From Archaeoglobaceae archaeon (GTDB lineage Archaea > Halobacteriota > Archaeoglobi > Archaeoglobales > Archaeoglobaceae): a stretch of 64,000 bases of DNA. A program made the position numbers and the translations under genes. This document shows positions 7,742 to 16,577 of this stretch, one piece after another. A model generated the notes under the pieces. It was not told the DNA's origin. It did not search any database and worked only from the letters and a program-made list of their open reading frames with translations. Each line of letters starts with the position of its first letter. Positions within the stretch are counted from its first letter, which is position 1. The stretch lies in NCBI GenBank assembly GCA_038734275.1, contig JAVYOO010000002.1, positions 282,911 to 346,910 on the forward strand, in the 5' to 3' direction.

Positions 7742-8721
7742 ACCGTCCTCAACTCACTCGCATAGTCCTCAGGAGAGAAGAAGGTAATGCTCTCATCATG
7801 GAACATCTTTGAGAAAAACACATCGTTCCAGTAGTATCTGGAGAAGGGAGTTCTCGCCACAATATGAAAATTTGTCCTGAAATGGTTTCCAATTCTGTCC
7901 CCACAGAAGAAGGTAAAATTAAAGGCATTAAATCCCCTGCTTTCATAAAACTTCAGAATTTTGGTAATCCCTTCTGAAAATCCGGACAACTGATCTTCGC
8001 TCATCAATGCAAAATCCGTTTCCTCCGGAATACCTACAAAGTGCAAAAATCCCTTTGGCGCAAATGCTGCAAGCCAGTCTGTTTTCTTTGTTCTACCAAT
8101 ATATCTTTCTCCACCTTTTTCCTCTTCCACAAGTGCTGACCAATAATCTTTTCCGTGAAGCTCCATAAATTCATAGGCGCTCCACTCAAGTCGGGCAAAG
8201 AAGTCTGTAGAAGTTTCAGAGACAATGAGCTGTATATGTGGATGCATTACACTGCTTCCTGCAGATTTTAAATAGTTCATACCTATAGAAACGTAGAATT
8301 TTTGATTGGGAAGTTTATTCAAAAACTCTTGGATCAACTTGAACGCATCAAAGAAGTGAGAGTTTTTAAACTCTGAAAGGGGCAGATAGTGCCTTTCTGC
8401 AATACGCAGAATCAGAGAATACCTGGAATAAGGCATAATATTTGAAAATGCCAAGCATTCGCCACGCTTCCAAATAGCCCCTTTCATTATCTCGGGATCT
8501 CTTGCAGCCATATCTTCGACTCTTTCATTGCAGAAGGGACACCAATTTTTTGAATTAGCGATTTCGTCTTCAAAATCTCCGATCGCAGGTATAGGAATGT
8601 TTTTTCTTACAATCCTACTTGTTTGAAGTGTAAGTGGATCGTATCGGATCTCAACAACACTTTCTTCTACTTTGTCGCCGATCTGTATTTTTGATTTTTC
8701 AAATTCTTTTCGAAATTCCAT
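7735..8721 (-). CDS. GalT-like nucleotidyltransferase (HIT superfamily)
   Basis: A 328-aa protein resembling galactose-1-phosphate uridylyltransferase. The N-terminal half holds a zinc-type CPFCNERVEDM, and the nucleotidylation motif HPHIQLI (H-x-H-x-Q) carries the catalytic histidine. The C-terminal half ends with GNHFRTNFHIVARTPFSRYY. Substrate specificity is not certain: archaeal homologues include enzymes acting on other sugar phosphates, and no Leloir genes are nearby. Start ATG 8721 has a TATA-like box at about 8738-8750 (leaderless). It is divergent from hisS and overlaps the AmrS-like gene. Confidence 0.82.
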   Translation of the reverse strand: MEFRKEFEKSKIQIGDKVEESVVEIRYDPLTLQTSRIVRKNIPIPAIGDFEDEIANSKNWCPFCNERVEDMAARDPEIMKGAIWKRGECLAFSNIMPYSRYSLILRIAERHYLPLSEFKNSHFFDAFKLIQEFLNKLPNQKFYVSIGMNYLKSAGSSVMHPHIQLIVSETSTDFFARLEWSAYEFMELHGKDYWSALVEEEKGGERYIGRTKKTDWLAAFAPKGFLHFVGIPEETDFALMSEDQLSGFSEGITKILKFYESRGFNAFNFTFFCGDRIGNHFRTNFHIVARTPFSRYYWNDVFFSKMFHDESITFFSPEDYASELRTVW

Positions 8722-8788
8722 AAATTTGATAGGTCTTGACAGATTTAAGTTTTACGAGAAGCTTTTTATTTCTACCCACACTTTAGCT

Positions 8789-10036
8789 GTGAAGATCGAA
8801 AGACCTCGAGGCACAAGAGATTTTTTACCAGAAGAGATGGAGAAAAGGAGACTAGTTGAAAGAAAACTCAGAGAGATTGCTGAATCTTTTGGATACAGAG
8901 AAGTTGCAACCCCTACCTTTGAGCATTCAGAACTCTTCAAGCTGAAATCCGGCGAGGGAATTATTGAGGAAATGTACGTTTTTAAAGATAAATCTGATAG
9001 AGAACTGGCTCTTCGCCCAGAACTCACTGCTCCAATTATGAGGTTTTTTGTGAACGAATGCAGTTCTCTTCCAAGACCAATTCGATTTTACTACTTTGGA
9101 AATTGTTTTCGTTACGAAAGACCACAAAGGGGACGCTATCGAGAGTTCTGGCAGTTTGGAGTCGAATTAATTGGTTCAGAATCCTATCTTGCAGATGCTG
9201 AAGTTATAATGCTGGCTGACAAAATGTTAAAAAGCCTTAATATCGACTACGAGCTCCATATAGGCCATGTAGGAATTTTGAGATCAGCTCTCAGCTTTTT
9301 GGGAGAGAGAGCATCAAAAATTATGAGACTCATTGATAAAAGAGATGAAGAGGGGCTTGAAAACTACTTAAAAGAGATTGGCGTGGAAGATAAATTAAGG
9401 GAGAGGATAAAGTCTTTGATGAACCTTCAGGGAAAGAGAGACATCTTAGAGGATGCTAAAAAGATTATAGATTATGATTTTAGCTACATTGAAAAATTGC
9501 TCGATTTAATTGACTCCTTGGGATTAAAGTATGTCCTGAATTTGGGTGTTGCCAGGGGCTTGGATTACTACACAGGTATAGTTTTTGAGTTTTATGCGAA
9601 AGGACTTGGTGCCCAAAAACAAATATGTGGAGGGGGCAGTTACGAACTGGCACAGCTGTTTGGAGGTGTTAGAACTCCAGCAACCGGTTTTGCAATAGGC
9701 TTTGATAGAGTTTGTGAATTGATAGAAGGTAAGACAGACAAAAAAGTCACCGTAGTGGTTACATACTTCAAAGGTTTTGAAAAAAATGCTTTTGAAATCG
9801 CTGAAAGGTTAAGAAATCTGGGGTTTATCACCATCGTGGATGTGATGGAAAGAAGTTTGAAAAAACAGCTCAGCTATGCAAACGAGATAAACGCGGACTT
9901 TGCAGTCATAATAGGAGAGGACGAGCTAAAAAAGGGAGAAGTATCTATTAAAGATCTCAGAACCGGAGAACAATTCGGAATACCCTATTCCGAGATCACC
10001 ACATCTCTCTCCGAAGTGCTGAGAAGAAGAGTGTAA
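8789..10036 (+). CDS. hisS: Histidyl-tRNA synthetase
   Basis: Class II aminoacyl-tRNA synthetase of 415 aa that charges tRNA-His. The start region KIERPRGTRDFLPEEMEKRR, motif 2 (FRYERPQRGRYREFWQFGVE), histidine-specific LGVARGLDYYTGIVFEF and motif 3 (ATGFAIGFDRVCEL) are all present, followed by an anticodon-binding domain from about residue 325. The open frame extends 39 codons upstream, but I take GTG 8789 because homologues begin here and a TATA-like CTTTTTATTTC lies about 23 bp before it. The last 41 bp overlap the convergent trkH. Confidence 0.95.
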   Translation: MKIERPRGTRDFLPEEMEKRRLVERKLREIAESFGYREVATPTFEHSELFKLKSGEGIIEEMYVFKDKSDRELALRPELTAPIMRFFVNECSSLPRPIRFYYFGNCFRYERPQRGRYREFWQFGVELIGSESYLADAEVIMLADKMLKSLNIDYELHIGHVGILRSALSFLGERASKIMRLIDKRDEEGLENYLKEIGVEDKLRERIKSLMNLQGKRDILEDAKKIIDYDFSYIEKLLDLIDSLGLKYVLNLGVARGLDYYTGIVFEFYAKGLGAQKQICGGGSYELAQLFGGVRTPATGFAIGFDRVCELIEGKTDKKVTVVVTYFKGFEKNAFEIAERLRNLGFITIVDVMERSLKKQLSYANEINADFAVIIGEDELKKGEVSIKDLRTGEQFGIPYSEITTSLSEVLRRRV

Positions 10037-11426
10037 GAACAGGCAAAATTTCCAAACGACCGATCCACATGTTTAGTATTAATATAAACTTCGCAAATGG
10101 ATTGAAATTCGCATAAGTCTCGCTTGCTCCAGCCAGACCCATTCCAGGGCCTACATTGCTCAATGTTGCAATAGTGGCTGAAATGGACGTTTCCATCTCG
10201 TATCCACTTATTGAAATCAGCACGAGAGAAACGATAAATGCCAATACATAGATCATAAAAAATGAAACTATTTCGTTTGCCTGTTTTTCCGTAATTATTG
10301 TGTCGCCGTACCTTATCACTTTAACGCTTCTCGGATCTACTATTCTCATGATCTGGTAAGAAGCGTATTTTAGAAGAATCACGAGTCGGATCACTTTAAG
10401 TCCCGAAGAAGTTGAACCACTACAACCACCGATTACCATAAGTATCAGAAGGATGACCTTTGCGGAATCAATCCAGTTATCGTAGTCAAGAATTGTGTAT
10501 CCTGTGGTAGTAGCAATAAATATTGTCTGTAATGCAGAGTAATGTAGCGAATCGAAAATCCCAAGGTTTTGAGCGTTAAGAAATGTTAGGATTAAAATGG
10601 CTCCAAAGAGAAGGATAAGATAGTTTTTAAATTCTAAATCTGCTATTGCTCTTACTTGACGCTGAGTCAATGCATATAGAAGTGCAAAGTTTGTCCCTCC
10701 TATTAAGCAAAAGAAAGCCAGAACTAACTCAACTCGAACATCTTGGAAGTATGCAATGCTCTGTGAATGTGTAGAGAAACCTGCAGTCGAAATTGAGGTA
10801 AAAGCGTGGTTAACCGCCTCAAAAAGGCTGAGACCAAGAAGATAAAGGACTGCTATCTCTACAATGGTAAGAAGAAGATAGAGTCTAAATATCAGAATGG
10901 CCATGTCCCTGACTCTTGGTCGAATCTTTGGTAGAACTACCACAGGATATTCCGCTTCTAAGAGAGAGGAACTTTTTCTCGTTTGTGGAAGAAAGATCAG
11001 GAATACGACCACTATGCCTATACCCCCTATCCACTGCATCAGACTTCTCCAGAACAAGACAGAGTTAGGCAAAACTTCTGGTGCCACCACTGTTGCTCCA
11101 GTGGTTGTGAAACCAGACATTGCCTCGAAAACTGCATCAAGTGGACTCAAGTTACAGAACATAAATGGAATTGCACCAATAAGTGGTATCAGAAGCCATA
11201 CAAAGGCAACAGCAGCGTATACGTCTGAATCCTCAATGTTTGTCTTTGTATTCCTTTTTGAATCAAATAGAAAAAGCATTCCGAGAAAGAGAGAAATGGA
11301 GAGCGAAATTAAAAATATTTCCACTCTCTCATTATAGAAAAGCGCAACTATTGTTGGAAACAGAAAAATAATCGCATATACGATTAAAACCTGCCCAGCA
11401 ATATTTTCCACATAGCGATAATTCAT
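9996..11426 (-). CDS. trkH: TrkH/KtrB-type potassium uptake membrane subunit
   Basis: A 476-aa polytopic membrane protein forming the K+ pore of the Trk/Ktr system. Four selectivity-filter-like repeats are visible, for example FEAMSGFTTTGATVV, INHAFTSISTAGFSTH-type, IFIATTTGYTILDYD and TLSNVGPGMGLAGASETY, each after hydrophobic membrane segments. The start overlaps the trkA stop by 4 bp, so pore and regulator are made together. The 3' end overlaps hisS convergently by 41 bp. Ion specificity (K+, possibly Na+ coupled) follows from the family. Confidence 0.93.
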   Translation of the reverse strand: MNYRYVENIAGQVLIVYAIIFLFPTIVALFYNERVEIFLISLSISLFLGMLFLFDSKRNTKTNIEDSDVYAAVAFVWLLIPLIGAIPFMFCNLSPLDAVFEAMSGFTTTGATVVAPEVLPNSVLFWRSLMQWIGGIGIVVVFLIFLPQTRKSSSLLEAEYPVVVLPKIRPRVRDMAILIFRLYLLLTIVEIAVLYLLGLSLFEAVNHAFTSISTAGFSTHSQSIAYFQDVRVELVLAFFCLIGGTNFALLYALTQRQVRAIADLEFKNYLILLFGAILILTFLNAQNLGIFDSLHYSALQTIFIATTTGYTILDYDNWIDSAKVILLILMVIGGCSGSTSSGLKVIRLVILLKYASYQIMRIVDPRSVKVIRYGDTIITEKQANEIVSFFMIYVLAFIVSLVLISISGYEMETSISATIATLSNVGPGMGLAGASETYANFNPFAKFILILNMWIGRLEILPVLTLFFSALRREMW

Positions 11427-12736
11427 CCAAACATCTCTCCTACCTTTTTAACCTTATCCCAGGTAGTTCTGAGCACAACTCGATCTCCCAATTCCAATCG
11501 GAGGTCTGGATGTGGGGCTAAACATTTGTTGTTTCTTATTACAACCCAGATTGCAGTATTCTTTGGCAATTGCACTTCCGCAATACTCTTATCTTTAAGC
11601 TTCGGATTGTTCACTTCTATCTCCATCACAACTGCTCCGGAAATATCTGCTATGGTTCTGACTTCAACTTTGTCTAAAAGAAGCAATTTCTGAACCTCCA
11701 TTATCGTCATCTTCTTTGGATTTAGAACATGCTCAATACCGACTTTTTCAAAGATCTTTATATACTCCTCATGTTCAACTTTAACAATCGCCCTTTCTGC
11801 GCCAAGACTTTTTGAAAGAAGGGAAACCATCAAATTACGCTCATCGCTATCGGTAAGTGCAACCACTGCATTGGATTTTCCTACTTCCTCTCTGTCCAAA
11901 AATTCAAGATCCAAGATATCCCCGCATACTATCCTTATTCCCCTCAGCTTTTCAGTGAGCTCTTCACAGGCTTTCTTGCTCGCACCTATAACCTTTACAT
12001 TAACCCTGCTTCTGTAAAGAGTCTCCGCAAGATATGAGCTTATCTCGCTCGTTCCAAAAATCGTTACTCTCCTCACTACCTGCTGACCAAAGATCTCTCC
12101 AAGCTTTTCAAATTCCTCTCTCTTTCCAACAATTATAACTCTGTCTCCTACTCTGAAATCATCCTCTCCAGGAAGAATGACGTCGCCATTCCTATGGATT
12201 GAAGCCAGCACAACATCCGATGGTAAATTTAGATTTCCAGAATTTTTACCAATTACAGGAGAGCCGTCAGAAATCTGAAATTCGATCACATCCATCTCCC
12301 CACCACTCAAAGTTACGACTTCCTCGGCAAATGGAATGCCTACGAGTTCAGCAATCTCTTGCGCCAGAACGAGGGGCGGACAGACCACAATATCAAAGCC
12401 GAGTGGATGATATCTCGTTACAGGTTTGTCAGTATACTCTAAATTCTCAACTCTAACGAGAGTTCTCTTAGCACCCATTTTTTTAGCAGACAAAGCAGCC
12501 AGTATATTTACCTCGTCGTTACCTGTAACTGCCAAAAATATGTCCGCCTTATCTGCTTTTGCCTCTTTTAAGACATTTAAGTTTGCAGCATTGCCTTTTA
12601 TCGCAATAACATCAAGCTCACTTAATCTATCTATTTTTTCCTTATCCTTTTCGATTACATAAACTTCATTTTTACCTGAAAGTGAGCGGGCCAACTCATA
12701 TCCAACTGAGCCTGCCCCTGCAATTACTATTTGCAT
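11423..12736 (-). CDS. trkA: TrkA potassium-uptake regulatory subunit (two RCK domains)
   Basis: A 437-aa cytoplasmic regulator that binds NAD(H) or ATP and gates TrkH. It has two RCK_N Rossmann domains, starting MQIVIAGAGSVGYELARSL and VTIFGTSEISSYLAETL, each followed by an RCK_C domain (DGSPVIGKNSGNLNLP and NPKLKDKSIAEVQLP). This is the full tandem form. The second Rossmann glycine motif is altered (GTSEIS), as is common for the second half. It is the first gene of the trkAH pair. A divergent partner is absent, and tatC lies 25 bp upstream on the same strand with its own TATA box. Confidence 0.94.
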   Translation of the reverse strand: MQIVIAGAGSVGYELARSLSGKNEVYVIEKDKEKIDRLSELDVIAIKGNAANLNVLKEAKADKADIFLAVTGNDEVNILAALSAKKMGAKRTLVRVENLEYTDKPVTRYHPLGFDIVVCPPLVLAQEIAELVGIPFAEEVVTLSGGEMDVIEFQISDGSPVIGKNSGNLNLPSDVVLASIHRNGDVILPGEDDFRVGDRVIIVGKREEFEKLGEIFGQQVVRRVTIFGTSEISSYLAETLYRSRVNVKVIGASKKACEELTEKLRGIRIVCGDILDLEFLDREEVGKSNAVVALTDSDERNLMVSLLSKSLGAERAIVKVEHEEYIKIFEKVGIEHVLNPKKMTIMEVQKLLLLDKVEVRTIADISGAVVMEIEVNNPKLKDKSIAEVQLPKNTAIWVVIRNNKCLAPHPDLRLELGDRVVLRTTWDKVKKVGEMFG

Positions 12737-12761
12737 ATTATTAAAACCATAACGTCTTTAT

Positions 12762-13439
12762 TTATCTTTTACTGAAGCGGAGGAGGAGCAGACTCAATTC
12801 AAACATTATAAAAAATGATAAGATAATAGCAAGTTGTGTCAGACCTCCTATATCTGTAGGGGAATTAAGAAGGAATGCTATAAGAACAAGATAAATCGGC
12901 AATCTCAAATTTTTAAGCGTCTGATAACTCACAATTCGAAAACTGTCGAGCAGTATGACTACCAATGGTATTTGTAAAAGAATCCCAAACGCAAATGAAA
13001 GTTTTATGGCATTAATAGTTGTTTTTTCCACAGAATAAAAATGCTCTCCAAAAGAAAAGCTGTATAGATATGGGACCAAAAATTTGTAAGAAACATAAGA
13101 ACCCGCAAGGAAAACCAGATAGCTTGGAATAATTGCAAACTTTAGAAATCTTCTTTCCGAGTCATAAAGTCCGGGTTTTGCAAAGAGATATAGCTCAAGC
13201 ATAGCATATGGGTATACTATTATCATTGCGACTACTAAGGATAGAACAAGACACAGAAGGATCCACTCAGTGGGAGAATAAACATACATCTTCTCCCCTA
13301 CTAACTCTCCCCAGAACTTTTCGATTAGCGTAGGAGAAAAATAGAGGGCTAATGGCAAAACAAGGGTAAGACTTAAGACTATCCTTTTAAGTCTTTTCCT
13401 TAACTCCGCTACATGTTCTACAAGCTCGCCATTTTCCAC
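12762..13439 (-). CDS. tatC: Twin-arginine translocase subunit TatC
   Basis: A 225-aa membrane protein with six predicted hydrophobic spans, the receptor and core of the Tat export pathway for folded proteins. It starts ENGELVEHVAELRKRLKRIV (the conserved N-terminal H-x-x-E-L-R-x-R element). The conserved FxKPGLYxxERR-type loop (LFAKPGLYDSERRFLKF) and the final spans around FLLNSPTDIGG are present. Start is GTG 13439; a TATA-like GAGTATAAAATT on the plus strand at about 13459-13469 puts it 25 bp away, so the message is leaderless. No TatA/B gene is adjacent. Confidence 0.93.
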   Translation of the reverse strand: MENGELVEHVAELRKRLKRIVLSLTLVLPLALYFSPTLIEKFWGELVGEKMYVYSPTEWILLCLVLSLVVAMIIVYPYAMLELYLFAKPGLYDSERRFLKFAIIPSYLVFLAGSYVSYKFLVPYLYSFSFGEHFYSVEKTTINAIKLSFAFGILLQIPLVVILLDSFRIVSYQTLKNLRLPIYLVLIAFLLNSPTDIGGLTQLAIILSFFIMFELSLLLLRFSKR

Positions 13440-13516
13440 ATAAAAAGTCGAGAAGAGAGTATAAAATTATCCATTGGGTGTATGAGTTAAATTAAAATTA
13501 GAAAAAGTAGTTAATA

Positions 13517-13702
13517 TTAACTGCGAATTCCAAGAATAGACTTCTGAGCCCTCTTTATCCTTCTTCTCTTCTTTCCATCAGAAGTATACTTCTGATTCGG
13601 TCCCGGCTTCTTGTAATTCTGCCACTTCGTAGGCACAAGCCTATACTCGTTGCTGTTTCTCTTCTTGATTTTGACCCAAGTAGTCGTTCCTGTCTTGCCC
13701 AT
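13517..13702 (-). CDS. Small basic conserved archaeal protein, 61 aa
   Basis: A 61-residue, strongly basic protein beginning MGKTGTTTWVKIKKRNSNEY, rich in Lys/Arg throughout (KKRRRIKRAQKS near the C-terminus) and without cysteines. The composition suggests a nucleic-acid or ribosome-associated role. I recall a family of small archaeal proteins of unknown function with this start but cannot assign a number reliably. ATG 13702 is about 26 bp from a TATA-like element (AAGTTTTTAAGTT on the minus strand), so it has its own promoter. It stands alone between tatC and katG. Confidence 0.75.
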   Translation of the reverse strand: MGKTGTTTWVKIKKRNSNEYRLVPTKWQNYKKPGPNQKYTSDGKKRRRIKRAQKSILGIRS

Positions 13703-13797
13703 GAAATTTGCTCTAATCTCAACTTAAAAACTTTCTCCTATAAATTGGAATTCTGAATTACACGTCCACTATCAAAAATTTAAAAATTTTATCAGTC

Positions 13798-15993
13798 TCA
13801 AAAAATCCCAGCAGTTAGCTTCCTGTAAAGCTCCCCGTTGTTTTTCCACAGATCGTAGCGGTCTATGTGCATTAGCTTTGTCCAGACTGCAATGAAGTCT
13901 TTCACAAACTTTTCTTTTCCATCCAACGCTGCATAGACTTCGCAAACAGCTCTAAGCTCTTCATGATGTCCGAAGATTAGATCAAACCTTGTTGCTCTCC
14001 ATTTCAGCTCTCCACTTTTTCTGTCATAGCCTTCGTAGAGATAACCGAACTCGTCTGCTGGTTTCCACTCTGTAGCCATGTCAAGCAAATTTGCAATGAC
14101 TTCGTTGCTCAAAACCCCGGGATTTTTTGTAAGCACTCCTAAACCATCTGTATAGACCGCTCCAAGTGCCCTTATACCCCAGAAGAGAACTACAAGCTCT
14201 GGAACTGTGAGCCTTAGAAGCTGTGCCTTATCGACAAGCATTTCTTCAACCCTTTTTATTTTGTTTATCGAAGCTTCGCGGGCGTAATTTCTGAAACCAC
14301 ACGCAATCGGCTCAATCGCTGACCAAAATTCAATGTCGACATGCTCTTGCAAAGCATCAACTCTTCCCGGAGCAAATGGAACTCTAAATTTTAATCCCGC
14401 TCTCTTTACAGCTTCTTCAATCGCAGTATTTCCAGCTATAACTATCAAATCCGCTATAGAAACTTTCTTGTTCTCTCTTTCATGCTCAGCATCGAATTCA
14501 GCCTTGATCTTTTCAAGCTTTGCAATAATCTTTGCAAGCTCCTCTGGTTTGTTAACTTCCCAGTTCTTCTGCGGAAGAAGCCTTATTCTTGCCCCATTGG
14601 TTCCGCCTTTTCTGTCCGAGTCTCTGTAAGTGAGTGCTGAGGACAAAGCGACGTAGATAAGTTGTTGAACGCTAAATCCCAAGCTCAATATTCTGCTCTT
14701 TAGCTCTTCCAAGTCTTTATTGTTGATTAGCTCGTAGTCCCTTGCGGGCAACGGATCCTGCCAGATAAAAACTTCTTTCGGCACATCTTTGCCGAGATAG
14801 CAATCTCTTGGCCCCATGTCTCGATGGATCAGCTTAAACCAGGCTTTTGCGAATGCTTCCTCGAATTCTTTAGGATTTTCAAGGAATCTCTTCGCAATTC
14901 TCGAATACACAGGATCGAATCTTAAAGCCAGATCAGAAGTCAGCATCATTGGCGGGTGCTTCTTGCTCGGATCATGAGCGTCAGGAATTATTGCTGGCGC
15001 ATTTTTCGCAACCCACTGATATTTTCCCGCCGGGCTCTTTGTGAGCCCCCATTCGTGCTTGAACAATAGATGGAGATACTGAATACCGAATTTCGTTGGC
15101 GTAGGGCTCCATGTGAGCTCAAAGCCTGAAGTAAATGTGTCGGGACCTTTTCCAGTTTTGTAGTTGAACTTCCATCCCAAGCCCTGCTGTTCTATGGGTG
15201 AAGAACTTGGATCAGGACCAAGAAAAGTATTTGGAGTGGCTCCATGGCATTTGCCAAATGCATGCCCACCTGCGATCAAGGCTACGGTTTCTTCATCGTT
15301 CATCCCCATTCTCGAAAATGCAACTCTGATCTGCTTTGCAGACTCTACTGGATCAGGATTTCCCTCTGGACCCTCGGGGTTAACGTAGATCAAACCCATT
15401 TCCGTAGCTGCAAATGGCTTTTCGAGCTCCCCTTCCTTAAAACGCTCCTTTCCAGAAAGCATTTCAATTTCTGGCCCCCAATCTGTGCCTTCATCAGGCT
15501 CCCATGCATCTTCTCTACCACCAGCGAAGCCAATGGTCTTAACTCCCATCAACTCCAGAGCAACGTTTCCAGCTAATACAATTAAATCAGCCCAAGAAAG
15601 CTTTCTACCATACTTCTGCTTTATTGGCCAAAGCAAACGGATTGCCTTGTCGAGATTTATGTTGTCGGGCCAGTTGATCCTTGGCGGGAATCTTATTTCT
15701 CCAGTCCTTGCTCCCCCTCTGCCATCGAATATACGATAGCTTCCCGCACTGTGCCAGGCTAAGCGAATGAAAAGTGGCCCATAATTCCCAAAATCTGCAG
15801 GCCACCAGTCTTGCGATTTTGTCATGAGCTCCCTTAGATCCTTCTTCACAGCTTCAAGATCAAGACTTTCGAATTCCCTTGCATAGTCGAAGTTTTCGCC
15901 GTAAGGGTTGCTTCTTGGACAGTTCTGTCTTAAAACTTTCAAGTTAAGCCTTTCCGGCCACCAGTCAGTGATCCATCTTTTTCTTTTTTCCAT
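13798..15993 (-). CDS. katG: Catalase-peroxidase KatG
   Basis: Bifunctional haem catalase/peroxidase of 731 aa that removes hydrogen peroxide. Two homologous peroxidase domains are visible; the N-terminal one has the distal residues in FIRLAWHSAGSYR (Arg77, Trp80, His81), the cross-link tyrosine in MGLIYVNPEGPEG, and the proximal histidine in ALIAGGHAFGKCHG. The C-terminal domain begins near KSRILSLGFSVQQLIYVALSS and lacks the haem ligands, as expected. ATG 15993 follows a GGTGA ribosome site. It is divergent from a Fur-family gene with a PerR-like operator between them, so peroxide- or metal-responsive control is likely. Full length and intact. Confidence 0.97.
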   Translation of the reverse strand: MEKRKRWITDWWPERLNLKVLRQNCPRSNPYGENFDYAREFESLDLEAVKKDLRELMTKSQDWWPADFGNYGPLFIRLAWHSAGSYRIFDGRGGARTGEIRFPPRINWPDNINLDKAIRLLWPIKQKYGRKLSWADLIVLAGNVALELMGVKTIGFAGGREDAWEPDEGTDWGPEIEMLSGKERFKEGELEKPFAATEMGLIYVNPEGPEGNPDPVESAKQIRVAFSRMGMNDEETVALIAGGHAFGKCHGATPNTFLGPDPSSSPIEQQGLGWKFNYKTGKGPDTFTSGFELTWSPTPTKFGIQYLHLLFKHEWGLTKSPAGKYQWVAKNAPAIIPDAHDPSKKHPPMMLTSDLALRFDPVYSRIAKRFLENPKEFEEAFAKAWFKLIHRDMGPRDCYLGKDVPKEVFIWQDPLPARDYELINNKDLEELKSRILSLGFSVQQLIYVALSSALTYRDSDRKGGTNGARIRLLPQKNWEVNKPEELAKIIAKLEKIKAEFDAEHERENKKVSIADLIVIAGNTAIEEAVKRAGLKFRVPFAPGRVDALQEHVDIEFWSAIEPIACGFRNYAREASINKIKRVEEMLVDKAQLLRLTVPELVVLFWGIRALGAVYTDGLGVLTKNPGVLSNEVIANLLDMATEWKPADEFGYLYEGYDRKSGELKWRATRFDLIFGHHEELRAVCEVYAALDGKEKFVKDFIAVWTKLMHIDRYDLWKNNGELYRKLTAGIF

Positions 15994-16042
15994 ACTTTCA
16001 CCTTTAAAATGATGAATTGTTATTGTTTAAAAATATTTTGAC

Positions 16043-16059
16043 TTAGAAATTATTTCTAA
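16043..16059. promoter_or_regulatory. PerR/Fur-box-like operator between katG and the Fur gene
   Basis: A perfect 8-1-8 inverted repeat, TTAGAAAT-T-ATTTCTAA, lies in the 103-bp katG/fur gap. Its 7-1-7 core layout resembles the known PerR box (TTATAATNATTATAA). A TATA-like element for katG is at about 16028-16040 (minus strand) and one for fur at 16067-16076 (plus), so the palindrome sits just upstream of both boxes. The repeat is directly visible; binding by the adjacent regulator is inferred. Confidence 0.75.
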
Positions 16060-16096
16060 TCAGAAAATTATAAAAACAATTGAGCTAAGTGAGTTT

Positions 16097-16498
16097 GTGT
16101 GGAAGCAAAAAGCAATTGAAGCATTAAAGTCTGCAAACCTAAAATTGACTCCTCAAAGGCTGAAGCTAATTGAGATAATTGCAGAGATCGGCAACAGACA
16201 CCCCACGCTTGCGGAGATCCTTGAGAAGGTCAGAGAGGAGTTTCCCACAACAAGCTTTTCCACACTTTACACGAACATCTTAATGCTTAAAGCTCTCGGA
16301 TTACTCGAGATCTTTGCAATTGGCGATGAAACGAGAATAGAGCTGAATTTAAAGCCCCATATCAACGTCTTCGATCGTGAAATCAGGGATTTTTGCGATG
16401 ATGAGCTAATGAGAAAAATTGAAGAAAAAATTGGTATGAAAGTCAAGATCGTGCTCGTTTTTGTAGACAAAGAAACTAAACCCCCAATAAGCTTCTAA
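16097..16498 (+). CDS. Fur/PerR-family transcriptional regulator lacking the CxxC zinc site
   Basis: A 133-aa Fur-superfamily repressor. The winged helix (LTPQRLKLIEIIAE, HPTLAEILEKVREEFPTTSFSTLYTNI) and the dimerisation/metal region are present. By eye against B. subtilis PerR the regulatory metal ligands His37, Asp85, His91, His93 and Asp104 correspond to His35, Glu82, His88, Asn90 and Asp98. The CxxCG zinc motif normally after the HxH is missing (VFDRE instead). GTG 16097 is 25 bp from a TATA-like ATTATAAAAA, so it is leaderless. It is divergent from katG and presumably controls it. Whether it senses peroxide or metal is unclear. Confidence 0.88.
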   Translation: MWKQKAIEALKSANLKLTPQRLKLIEIIAEIGNRHPTLAEILEKVREEFPTTSFSTLYTNILMLKALGLLEIFAIGDETRIELNLKPHINVFDREIRDFCDDELMRKIEEKIGMKVKIVLVFVDKETKPPISF

Positions 16499-16577
16499 AA
16501 TCCAATTAGACCAAAAAGGTTAAGCACTCTCGGGCTGAGGATAATCAGGAGTTAATAATTAAAATATAAATAATATT

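Noticed and set aside
8672-8788. Upstream extension of hisS by 39 codons
   Set aside because: It covers the divergent gene's start and the TATA region; homologues begin at the GTG 8789 context.
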